DNA of 5,367 nt, taken from the NCBI GenBank assembly GCA_028290125.1, contig JAQGKM010000102.1, positions 1-5,367 on the forward strand. Direction: 5' to 3'. The notes below the pieces were generated by a model. It was not told where the DNA came from. It saw only the letters and a list, made by a program, of their open reading frames with translations, and searched no databases. This document shows positions 1-5,367 of this stretch, piece by piece. The translations under genes and the position numbers were made by a program. The DNA comes from Hyphomicrobiales bacterium. Lineage in GTDB: Bacteria > Pseudomonadota > Alphaproteobacteria > Rhizobiales > Beijerinckiaceae. Within the stretch, counting starts at the first letter, position 1, and each line of letters begins with the position of its first letter.

Positions 1-1183
1 CGGTCGCCTCCCGGGCTGAGTCGGGCGAGCCGGCGCCGACCAGCGCATGGCCGAGCAGGACCTTGATGGGCAGCGCATTGGGCGCGAGCGAGGCGGCGTG
101 GCGCAGATACGGCAGCGATTGCACGGCGCGACCGGATTCCAGCAGGGTCTGGCCCTTCAGCTCCTGGAAATAGGGATTGGACGGCTCGGCCGCGATCATG
201 CCGTCAATCATCCCCAGCGCCTGGTCGAGCCGCCCCTGCCGATAGGCCGCGATCGCGCGGGCGTAGCGCGCCGGCAGCCCATTGTCCGAGACGGGATAAC
301 GGCGGCCGACCTCGGCCGCGCCGCCCATGAAGCCGAACAGCTTGGCGCGCGCGAGATCGTGGCGCGCCTGCAGCGCCGCCGCATCCTTGGCGTTGTAGGT
401 CGGCGCAGCCTGCGCCGCCGCCTGCAGGCTCGAGATGCGCTCGGACGGCAGCGGGTGTGACTGCAGATAGGGGTCGATCTGCGAGGTCTTGAACAGCGAG
501 TCGTTCTGAAACCGCTCGAGCGTCACCAGCAGGCCGCGCGCCGATTGGCCGGTGGCTGCGAGGTAATTCACCGCGGCGCGGTCGGCGGCCTGCTCCTCGC
601 CGCGCTGATAGGCGAGCAGCGAACGGCGAATGAGCTCCTGCGGCCCGAGCATGGCGCCCATCATGCCATTGCTGTCCGAGCCCACCTTGCCGTAGGGCCC
701 CGAGCGCGCCTGTGCGACGACGGCGCCCGCGCCCATCAGCATGCCCGCGACGGCGAGGATCTGCGCGCGCGCCAGCTCCTGCCGCTGGCGGGCGAGGTGG
801 CCGCCCGCGATATGCCCGGTCTCATGCGCCAGCACGCCGATCAACTCATTCGGCGTCTTGGCGTCCATGATTGCGCCGACGTTGATGAAGATCTTCTGCC
901 CATTCGCCACGAAGGCGTTGAAGGAGCGGTCGCCGACCAAGATGATTTTCGTCGCGGCGGCGTTGATGTGCGCGGCGCGGAAGATCGGCAGCGTGTACTC
1001 GCGCAGCAATTGCTCGATCTCGGCGTCGCGAATGATCGACAGCTTCGGTCCGGACTCCTGCGCGGCCACGGGCGCGGACTGGAACGCCGTGGCGAGCGCA
1101 AGAATTGCCGCGAGCGCCAGCCGCATCGGCCTGCGCACTGGCGCGGTCGGCTTGTCGCTGTTACGGGTCTCGCGATCGATCAT
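1..1183 (-). CDS. M48-family periplasmic zinc metalloprotease with TPR-like C-terminal region (BepA/YfgC type), 3' end cut off by the window
   Basis: The frame is open from ATG at 1183 to the left edge (394 codons, no stop), so the C-terminus is missing. Residues 20-42 form a signal peptide (MRLALAAILALA, then a probable cleavage site near PVAA/QE), so the product should be exported. Zinc site: HETGH with H120, E121 and H124, followed by H129, and a third ligand probably E197 in EEQAAD (ExxxD spacing to D201). SHPLPSERI (H243) matches the conserved His-Pro segment whose histidine in E. coli BepA can occupy the zinc and autoinhibit the enzyme. A hydrophobic stretch at 141-158 follows the HExxH helix. 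From about residue 303 onward the helical repeats look TPR-like (PARYARAIAAYRQGRLDQAL, then NPYFQELKGQTLLESGR). In BepA the TPR part contacts the outer-membrane assembly machinery; a similar envelope quality-control role is inferred. The start could instead be M20 (1126), which gives a more typical signal peptide; neither start has a strong Shine-Dalgarno sequence. The family assignment is firm, the exact substrate unknown. Confidence 0.92.
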   Translation of the reverse strand, partial: MIDRETRNSDKPTAPVRRPMRLALAAILALATAFQSAPVAAQESGPKLSIIRDAEIEQLLREYTLPIFRAAHINAAATKIILVGDRSFNAFVANGQKIFINVGAIMDAKTPNELIGVLAHETGHIAGGHLARQRQELARAQILAVAGMLMGAGAVVAQARSGPYGKVGSDSNGMMGAMLGPQELIRRSLLAYQRGEEQAADRAAVNYLAATGQSARGLLVTLERFQNDSLFKTSQIDPYLQSHPLPSERISSLQAAAQAAPTYNAKDAAALQARHDLARAKLFGFMGGAAEVGRRYPVSDNGLPARYARAIAAYRQGRLDQALGMIDGMIAAEPSNPYFQELKGQTLLESGRAVQSLPYLRHAASLAPNALPIKVLLGHALVGAGSPDSAREAT

Positions 1184-1220
1184 TTTAGCTCTGCTGGGAA
1201 TCACGCGGCCCGATGAAGGA

Positions 1221-1235
1221 GCGCCATTATGGCGC
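1221..1235. promoter_or_regulatory. Perfect 15-bp inverted repeat in the divergent intergenic region, possible operator
   Basis: GCGCCAT-T-ATGGCGC has perfect 7-base arms around a single central base. It sits in the 100-bp gap between the divergently transcribed protease and aminotransferase genes, and overlaps the -10 candidate for the protease. A dyad here could bind a dimeric regulator acting on one or both genes. No T tract follows, so it is not a terminator. It could also be chance in GC-rich DNA; the regulator, if any, is unknown. Confidence 0.3.
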
Positions 1236-1254
1236 GAGCGGGGCGGGTGGGGAA
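1226..1254 (-). promoter_or_regulatory. Candidate sigma70-type promoter for the M48 protease gene
   Basis: Read on the minus strand, CATAAT at 1231-1226 matches the -10 consensus at five of six bases. A poor -35 candidate, TTCCCC at 1254-1249, lies 17 bases upstream. Transcription would start near 1219, giving a leader of roughly 36 bases before the ATG at 1183. The weak -35 match makes this tentative; an activator-dependent promoter, or a different one, is possible. Confidence 0.3.
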
Positions 1255-1283
1255 CAGCTGGCGCCAACCACTGTGGACCCGAC

Positions 1284-2453
1284 ATGCGTCGCCCGATCAC
1301 GCCCTCGCTGCGCAGCGCCGTCGCGCCCTTCATCGCCATGGACGTGCTGAGCGCCGCGGCGGAGCTCGAAAAGCAGGGCGCCTCGATCATTCACATGGAG
1401 GTCGGCGAACCCGGTGCGCCAACCCCGCGGCCCGCGCGCGAGGCCGCGATGGCGGCGCTGACGCAAGGTCGCATCGGCTACACGGAAGCGCTCGGCCGCG
1501 CCTCGCTGCGGGCGCGGATCGCGCGCCATTATGCGGAGAGCTACCAGGTCGAGGTGGCGCCTTCGCGCATCGTTGTGACGACTGGGTCGTCGGCCGGTTT
1601 CCTCCTGAGTTTCCTCGCGCTGTTCGACGCCGGCGCGCGGGTCGCCATCGCGGCGCCGGGCTATCCGGCCTATCGCAACATTCTCGATGCGCTGGGCATC
1701 GCATGCGTCACGTTGGAGACGCATGCGGCGACGCGCCATGTCGTCACCGCTGCGATGATCGAGGCCGCGCACGCGCAGGAGAAACTCGACGGCGTGCTGC
1801 TGATGAGTCCGGCCAATCCGTCGGGCACGATGATGAGCGCGAAGGCTCTGCGAGATGTGTGCGAGGTCTGCGACCGGCTCGGGATCGCGTTCATCTCGGA
1901 CGAGATCTATCACGGGCTCACCTATGAGGAGCCCGCGCAGACCGCGCTGGCCTTCTCGTCCTCCGCAATCGTGGTCAATTCGTTCTCAAAATATTTCTGC
2001 ATGACCGGATGGCGCATCGGCTGGCTGGTGCTGCCGGAGGATCTCGTGCGGCCCGTGGAGCGACTGCAGCAATCGCTTGCGATTTCGGTGCCGTTTCTGA
2101 GCCAGATTGCGGCCGAAGCTGTGTTCGAAGCGCGCGACGAACTCGAGGCCGTGCGCGCCAGCTACGCGCGCAATCGAGCGTACCTCCTGCAACGCCTGCC
2201 GCGCATGGGGCTTGGCGACTTCCACCCGATCGACGGGGCTTTTTACGCCTATGTCGACATCAGCCGGCTGACGAATGATGCCAGCGATTTCTGCAAGCGC
2301 ATGCTGCACGAAGCCGGCGTCGCCGCCACGCCAGGACTGGACTTCGACCGTGCACGCGGATCGCAAACGATGCGACTGTCGTTTGCAGGATCTGAGGCGG
2401 ACGTGATCGAAGCCGTCGCGCGCATGGAGGCATGGCTGTCGCGCAAGGGATGA
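1284..2453 (+). CDS. Class I/II PLP-dependent aminotransferase (fold type I, AspC/COG0436-like)
   Basis: A complete 389-residue enzyme, normal length for this family, expected to be cytosolic and to transfer an amino group between an amino acid and a 2-oxo acid through pyridoxal phosphate. Visible motifs in order: the N-terminal GEPGAPTP segment (41-48); phosphate-binding GSSAG (101-105); APGYPAY (124-130), whose Y127 should stack on the cofactor; SPANPSG (175-181) with N178; SDEIYHGL (205-212) with D206, pairing with the pyridine nitrogen, and Y209; NSFSKYFCMTGWRIGW (232-247) with K236 as the Schiff-base lysine and R244 as a phosphate ligand; and MRLSFA (363-368), where R364 should bind the substrate alpha-carboxylate. 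The substrate cannot be read from sequence. The frame stays open back to 741, but that part is antisense to the protease gene; ATG 1284 is the only start before the conserved N-terminus that does not run into it. No clear ribosome binding site precedes it. It is divergent from the protease gene and convergent with rne, so it is probably transcribed alone. Confidence 0.93.
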   Translation: MRRPITPSLRSAVAPFIAMDVLSAAAELEKQGASIIHMEVGEPGAPTPRPAREAAMAALTQGRIGYTEALGRASLRARIARHYAESYQVEVAPSRIVVTTGSSAGFLLSFLALFDAGARVAIAAPGYPAYRNILDALGIACVTLETHAATRHVVTAAMIEAAHAQEKLDGVLLMSPANPSGTMMSAKALRDVCEVCDRLGIAFISDEIYHGLTYEEPAQTALAFSSSAIVVNSFSKYFCMTGWRIGWLVLPEDLVRPVERLQQSLAISVPFLSQIAAEAVFEARDELEAVRASYARNRAYLLQRLPRMGLGDFHPIDGAFYAYVDISRLTNDASDFCKRMLHEAGVAATPGLDFDRARGSQTMRLSFAGSEADVIEAVARMEAWLSRKG

Positions 2454-2457
2454 GTGC

Positions 2458-2512
2458 CGTTATTGCGACCACCTCGTCATTGCGAGGCGCGAAGCCACGC
2501 GGCCTTTGCCGC
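2458..2512. repeat. Degenerate intergenic repeat with two small hairpins (REP-like, CGTCATTGCGAG type)
   Basis: CGTTATTGCGACC (2458-2470) and CGTCATTGCGAGG (2475-2487) are direct copies matching at 11 of 13 bases. The second copy also lies in a hairpin: CCTCG (2472-2476) pairs with CGAGG (2483-2487). A second hairpin, GCGGC-CTTT-GCCGC, occupies 2499-2512. The CGTCATTGCGAGG...GCGAAGC wording resembles short interspersed palindromic repeats I recall as common between genes in Bradyrhizobium and its relatives. This copy appears shortened or decayed. It lies directly after the aminotransferase stop and could affect 3'-end stability of that mRNA. Confidence 0.45.
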
Positions 2513-2517
2513 TAACG

Positions 2518-2544
2518 AAAAAGGCCCGCTTGCGCGGGCCTTTT
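2518..2544. terminator. Bidirectional intrinsic terminator between convergent aminotransferase and rne
   Basis: GGCCCGC (2523-2529) pairs perfectly with GCGGGCC (2534-2540) around a TTGC loop. Five A residues (2518-2522) precede it and TTTT (2541-2544) follows, so on either strand the GC-rich stem is followed by a U tract. It lies 64 bases past the aminotransferase stop and 4 bases past the rne stop codon, as expected for a shared terminator of convergent genes. Confidence 0.88.
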
Positions 2545-2548
2545 CAGT

Positions 2549-5367
2549 TCACGAACCGCCGAGCGATTGCTTGGCCCGGGCCCACCAGCCGGTGCGCTTG
2601 GGGCCGGCTGGCGCCTCGGGGAGCACTTCGGCTTTTGGCATGGGCGCCGGCTGCGGCTCGGGCGAAGCTTCGGGCTGCGGCTCCGGCATGCGCTCGGGCG
2701 CGGCCTGCGCAACGGGCTCGGGCGCGGCCTGCGAAACCGGCTCGGGCGCGGCCTGCGCGACTGGCTCCGGAGCAACGGGCGTTTCCGCGCGGGCTTCCGG
2801 CGGGGTCACGTCGGCGTTGGCCATCGGCGCCCAGTCCCAGGCGGGGGCGACCGGCAGGTCCTTGCGGACCGGCGCTTTGACCGGGGCGACGGGCTCGTCG
2901 GAAACCGGGGAGGCTTCCGCGGTGTCCGCGGTCTCGCCGGGCGTGAATGACGCGTCGTCGCGGCGGCCTTCCGATCCGTCGCGGCGGCGGTTGCGGCCGC
3001 CACGGCGCGAGCGGCGGCGACGGCGCAGGCCTTCGCCTTCGCCGGGCTGCCCGGCTTCGGGCTCGAAGTTTTCGGCTTCCGCCGTGTCGACGTCGCCGTC
3101 CGAGAGCGCGCCCTCGGTGCGGCGGATGTCGCCGCCGATTTCGGCCATGATCAGCAGGCCGTCATCCGACGGCTGCGGCGCGTTCGGATCGGTGAGCGTC
3201 GAGGCGCCGCGACCGCGACGGCGACGCCGGCGACGGCGCTTGCCGCCTTCGCCGTCTTCGTCGCTTTCCGGGCGACCTTCGCCGCGACCTTCATGCCGTC
3301 CTTCGCCGCCGCGACCCTCGCGACGCTCCGGACGACGCTCGCCGCCCTCGCGGGCGACCGGCGCGGCCTCTTCTTCCTCGTCCTCTTCGTCCTCGACGAT
3401 CTCCTCGAATTCCTCGTCGGCGATCGGCACGGAATCGACGCGCACCATGTCCTTGCGCTCGAACACCGGCGGCGGCGACGCGAGTTCGCCGCGCTCCAGC
3501 GCGTGATAGGTGGTGCCGGTCAGCGTGTCGTCAGCCTCGACGCTGATCTGGACCTGGAACCGCTCTTCCAGCGCGCGCAGGTGCGAGCGCTTCTGGTTGA
3601 GGATGTAGAGCGCAACCTGCGTGCGCGTGCGCACGATGATGTTGTGCATCGAGTTCTTGATCAGCGCGTCTTCCAGCACGCGCATCACAAGCAACGCGAT
3701 GGAGGCCGTGCCGCGCACCATGCCGGCGCCCGCGCAATGCGGGCAGACGACGGTGGAGCCTTCCAGCACGCCGGTGCGGATGCGCTGGCGCGACATTTCG
3801 AGCAGGCCGAAATGCGAGATGCGGCCGATCTGGATGCGCGCGCGATCGTTCTTCAGCGCGTCCTTGACGCGGCGTTCGACGGCGCGGTTGTTGCGGCCTT
3901 CCTCCATGTCGATGAAGTCGACGACGATGAGGCCGGCAAGATCGCGCAGGCGCAACTGGCGGGCGACTTCGTCGGCCGCCTCGAGGTTGGTGCGCAGCGC
4001 GGTGTCTTCGATGTTGTGTTCGCGGGTCGAGCGGCCCGAGTTCACGTCGATGGCGACCAGCGCTTCGGTCTGGTTGATGACGATGTAGCCGCCGGACTTC
4101 AGCGTGACGACATTCGAGAACATCGCGTCGAGCTGCGCTTCGGCGCCTGCCTTGGCGAAGATCGGCTGCGGTTCGCGATAGGCCTGCACGTTCTTGGCAT
4201 GGCTCGGCATGAGCATGCGCATGAAGTCCTTGGCCTCGCGATAGCCGTCCTCGCCGGACACGATCACTTCATCGATGTCCTTGTTGTAGAGGTCGCGGAT
4301 GGCGCGCTTGATCAGTGAGCCTTCCTCGTAGACGAGGCAGGGCGCCGACGACTTCAGCGTCAGTTCCCGCACCGTCTCCCACATGCGCAGGAGATATTCG
4401 AAGTCGCGCTTGATCTCGGGCTTGGTGCGGGCCGCGCCGGCGGTGCGCAGGATGACGCCCATGCCTTCCGGCACTTCCAGCTCGCCGGCGATCGCCTTGA
4501 GGCGCTTGCGGTCGGCAGCGTCGGTGATCTTGCGGGAGATGCCGCCGCCACGCGCGGTGTTGGGCATCAGAACCGAATAGCGGCCGGCGAGCGACAGATA
4601 CGTCGTGAGAGCCGCGCCCTTGTTGCCGCGCTCTTCCTTGACGACCTGCACGAGCAGCACCTGACGGCGCTTGATGACTTCCTGGATCTTGTAGGAGCGA
4701 CGCAGGCGCTGGTAGCGGTTCGGCACTTCTTCCATGGCGTCGCCGCCGATGTGCTCGACGTGCTCTTCCTCGTCCTCTTCGCCGCCTTCGTGGTCTTCGT
4801 CGTCGTCGGGCGCGGCGCGGGTCTGCGTCTCGTCGCCATGGGCGGACGGCGCTTCGTCGTCGGCTTCGACCGTCACGTCGGGATCGACGGCGAGCACCTC
4901 GTGGTGATGCTCCTCAGCGGGCTCGGCCATCGTCAGCTGGATGTCGGCGGTCGCGACGTCGATCGTCTGCGGCTGCGTCATTTCATCGTCGCCGCGCGAG
5001 ACGATCTCGCCTTCGATGATGTCGCCGTCACCCTGTGCGCCATCGCTGTCGCGCTCGCCTTCGGGGGCGGCTTCGGACACGCTGGCGTCCGGACGAGCGC
5101 GCTTTTCATTGCGGCCACGGCGGCGCGAGCGGCGCTTCTTGTCGTCGTCGTCGTCCTCGTCGCGATGCGAGCGTGCTTCTTCCTCAAGGAGGGCGAGGCG
5201 GTCGGCGACCGGGATCTGGTAATAGTCGGGGTGGATTTCCGAGAAGGCGAGGAAGCCGTGGCGGTTGCCGCCATATTCCACGAAGGCGGCCTGCAGCGAG
5301 GGTTCGACCCTCGTCACTTTCGCCAGGTAGATGTTGCCGCGCAATTGCTTGCGGTTGGCGGCCTCGA
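2549..5367 (-). CDS. rne: Ribonuclease E (RNase E/G family endoribonuclease, degradosome scaffold), 5' end cut off by the window
   Basis: RNase E makes the initial single-strand cuts in mRNA turnover and rRNA/tRNA processing, and scaffolds the RNA degradosome. Residues are numbered from the TTG at 5344, which is an internal leucine: the frame runs on through FEAANRKQ to the window edge, and by comparison with E. coli about 30 N-terminal residues are missing. S1 domain: 1-49 (RNA-contacting F21 and F31, aligning with E. coli F57/F67), resuming near 218 with KEERGNKGAALTTYLSLAG after a charged insertion. 5'-sensor: R300-T301 in LRTAG. DNase I-like catalytic centre: D433 in AIDVNSG and D476 in VVDFIDM, with the same 43-residue spacing as E. 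coli D303/D346. Zn-link: C534-P-H-C537. Small domain to about 620. Residues about 640-931 are a disordered acidic/arginine/proline tail ending in TGWWARAKQSLGGS. All key active-site residues are present. The long tail and Zn-link argue for RNase E over RNase G. It is convergent with the aminotransferase gene; its promoter lies outside the window. Confidence 0.97.
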   Translation of the reverse strand, partial: EAANRKQLRGNIYLAKVTRVEPSLQAAFVEYGGNRHGFLAFSEIHPDYYQIPVADRLALLEEEARSHRDEDDDDDKKRRSRRRGRNEKRARPDASVSEAAPEGERDSDGAQGDGDIIEGEIVSRGDDEMTQPQTIDVATADIQLTMAEPAEEHHHEVLAVDPDVTVEADDEAPSAHGDETQTRAAPDDDEDHEGGEEDEEEHVEHIGGDAMEEVPNRYQRLRRSYKIQEVIKRRQVLLVQVVKEERGNKGAALTTYLSLAGRYSVLMPNTARGGGISRKITDAADRKRLKAIAGELEVPEGMGVILRTAGAARTKPEIKRDFEYLLRMWETVRELTLKSSAPCLVYEEGSLIKRAIRDLYNKDIDEVIVSGEDGYREAKDFMRMLMPSHAKNVQAYREPQPIFAKAGAEAQLDAMFSNVVTLKSGGYIVINQTEALVAIDVNSGRSTREHNIEDTALRTNLEAADEVARQLRLRDLAGLIVVDFIDMEEGRNNRAVERRVKDALKNDRARIQIGRISHFGLLEMSRQRIRTGVLEGSTVVCPHCAGAGMVRGTASIALLVMRVLEDALIKNSMHNIIVRTRTQVALYILNQKRSHLRALEERFQVQISVEADDTLTGTTYHALERGELASPPPVFERKDMVRVDSVPIADEEFEEIVEDEEDEEEEAAPVAREGGERRPERREGRGGEGRHEGRGEGRPESDEDGEGGKRRRRRRRRGRGASTLTDPNAPQPSDDGLLIMAEIGGDIRRTEGALSDGDVDTAEAENFEPEAGQPGEGEGLRRRRRSRRGGRNRRRDGSEGRRDDASFTPGETADTAEASPVSDEPVAPVKAPVRKDLPVAPAWDWAPMANADVTPPEARAETPVAPEPVAQAAPEPVSQAAPEPVAQAAPERMPEPQPEASPEPQPAPMPKAEVLPEAPAGPKRTGWWARAKQSLGGS
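2582..2590 (-). other. C-terminal GWW motif of RNase E, likely PNPase-binding
   Basis: Codons GGC TGG TGG encode G919-W920-W921, 10 residues before the stop, preceded by basic PKRT and followed by ARAK. In Caulobacter crescentus, polynucleotide phosphorylase recognises a GWW motif flanked by basic residues at the RNase E C-terminus. The same placement here suggests the contact is conserved. Confidence 0.7.
2696..2767 (-). repeat. Three tandem 24-bp repeats within rne encoding APEPV(A/S)QA
   Basis: Three head-to-tail 24-bp units start at 2696, 2720 and 2744 on the plus strand, each containing GGGCGCGGCCTGCG and differing mainly in the next few bases. They encode the octapeptide APEPV(A/S)QA at residues 858-881 of RNase E. 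A more diverged unit continues at about 2672-2695 (Pro/Glu/Gln-rich). All units keep the reading frame, so copy-number change would lengthen or shorten the disordered linker before the GWW motif without disrupting it. Confidence 0.85.
4697..5197 (-). other. Charged low-complexity insertion splitting the S1 domain of RNase E
   Basis: Residues about 50-216 have no counterpart in E. coli RNase E. The distance from F31 to R300 here is 269 residues, against 102 between E. coli F67 and R169, so about 167 residues are added. The insert begins with an acidic run (DEDDDDD, 62-68), then a basic run (KKRRSRRRGR, 69-78), then long Asp/Glu-rich stretches to EEDEEEHVEH (189-198), and is probably disordered. 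From memory, an insertion at this point is a general feature of alphaproteobacterial RNase E; its function is not settled. Confidence 0.8.

Larger units (their letters stand above)
2552..3427 (-). other. Charge-patterned intrinsically disordered C-terminal tail of RNase E
   Basis: Residues about 640-931 show alternating blocks: acidic (DEEFEEIVEDEEDEEEEA, 643-660), Arg/Gly/Glu (666-692), eight consecutive arginines (703-710), a mixed acidic stretch (727-772), a second arginine block (RRRRRSRRGGRNRRR, 774-788), then a Pro/Ala/Glu-rich linker to the C-terminus. In Caulobacter the equivalent RNase E tail, with alternating charge patches, drives formation of phase-separated ribonucleoprotein bodies (BR-bodies) and binds degradosome partners. 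The same role here is inferred from composition. Confidence 0.75.

Noticed and set aside
545..1216. Plus-strand open frame of 223 codons
   Set aside because: Antisense shadow of the M48 protease; the translation is Arg/Ala-rich without recognisable motifs.
741..1283. Upstream extension of the aminotransferase frame (181 extra codons)
   Set aside because: It runs antisense through the protease gene, which has a clear signal peptide and zinc motifs; aminotransferase homology begins only at about 1284, and 389 residues is already full length.
1229..1927. Plus-strand frame starting at an ATG with GAAGGAG nearby (1215-1221)
   Set aside because: It overlaps the aminotransferase in another frame and gives a low-complexity Arg/Ala/Gly product. 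The Shine-Dalgarno-like sequence is notable but probably fortuitous; a frameshift into the aminotransferase would be needed for it to matter.
2454..3506. 350-codon plus-strand frame directly after the aminotransferase stop, suggesting readthrough
   Set aside because: It spans the intergenic repeat and terminator, then runs antisense to the low-complexity rne tail; the product is Ser/Arg/Pro-rich and mirrors the GC-rich codons of the other strand.
3293..4318. 341-codon plus-strand frame with a protein-like appearance
   Set aside because: Exact antisense of the conserved RNase E catalytic region; the Asp/His/Ala/Arg-rich composition is typical of antisense frames in high-GC genes.
5142..5163. 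GTC-rich trinucleotide run resembling a simple-sequence repeat
   Set aside because: It encodes the aspartate run DEDDDDD in the RNase E insertion and is interrupted; composition explains it.
5342..5344. TTG as the start codon of RNase E
   Set aside because: The frame continues upstream through FEAANRKQ, which matches the conserved RNase E N-terminus just before RGNIYLAKV; this TTG is an internal leucine.
1..5367. Defence, mobile-element, CRISPR or toxin-antitoxin system
   Set aside because: No transposase, integrase, array-like spaced repeats, small overlapping gene pairs or tRNA were seen; all three genes are core housekeeping types.

Overview
The window reads as high-GC alphaproteobacterial chromosome, most likely Hyphomicrobiales (Bradyrhizobium/Rhodopseudomonas-like). 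This rests on strong G/C third-position bias, an RNase E with the large charged S1 insertion and C-terminal GWW motif familiar from that class, and a CGTCATTGCGAG-type intergenic repeat. Genus is not resolvable from this sequence alone.

Layout. Positions 1-1183 (minus strand) hold the N-terminal 394 codons of an exported M48-family zinc metalloprotease with the start of a TPR-like region (BepA/YfgC type); its 3' end lies beyond the left edge. Positions 1184-1283 are a short divergent intergenic region with a perfect 15-bp inverted repeat that overlaps the best -10 candidate for the protease. Positions 1284-2453 (plus strand) encode a complete 389-residue class I/II PLP-dependent aminotransferase. 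Positions 2454-2548 separate two convergent genes and hold a degenerate repeat with two small hairpins, then a strong stem-loop flanked by A and T tracts that should terminate transcription from both sides. Positions 2549-5367 (minus strand) encode nearly all of ribonuclease E (rne); roughly the first 30 residues lie beyond the right edge.

The three genes do not form one operon: the protease and aminotransferase are divergent, and the aminotransferase and rne are convergent. Their roles are envelope protein quality control, amino-acid metabolism and RNA turnover, with no evident shared pathway. I see no mobile element, CRISPR array, toxin-antitoxin pair, defence system or RNA gene. The most informative parts are the two long charge-patterned disordered regions of RNase E (about 167 residues inserted in the S1 domain and about 290 residues at the C-terminus), the terminal GWW motif, and the inverted repeat in the divergent promoter region. 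I found no convincing previously undescribed system; this looks like ordinary core genome.
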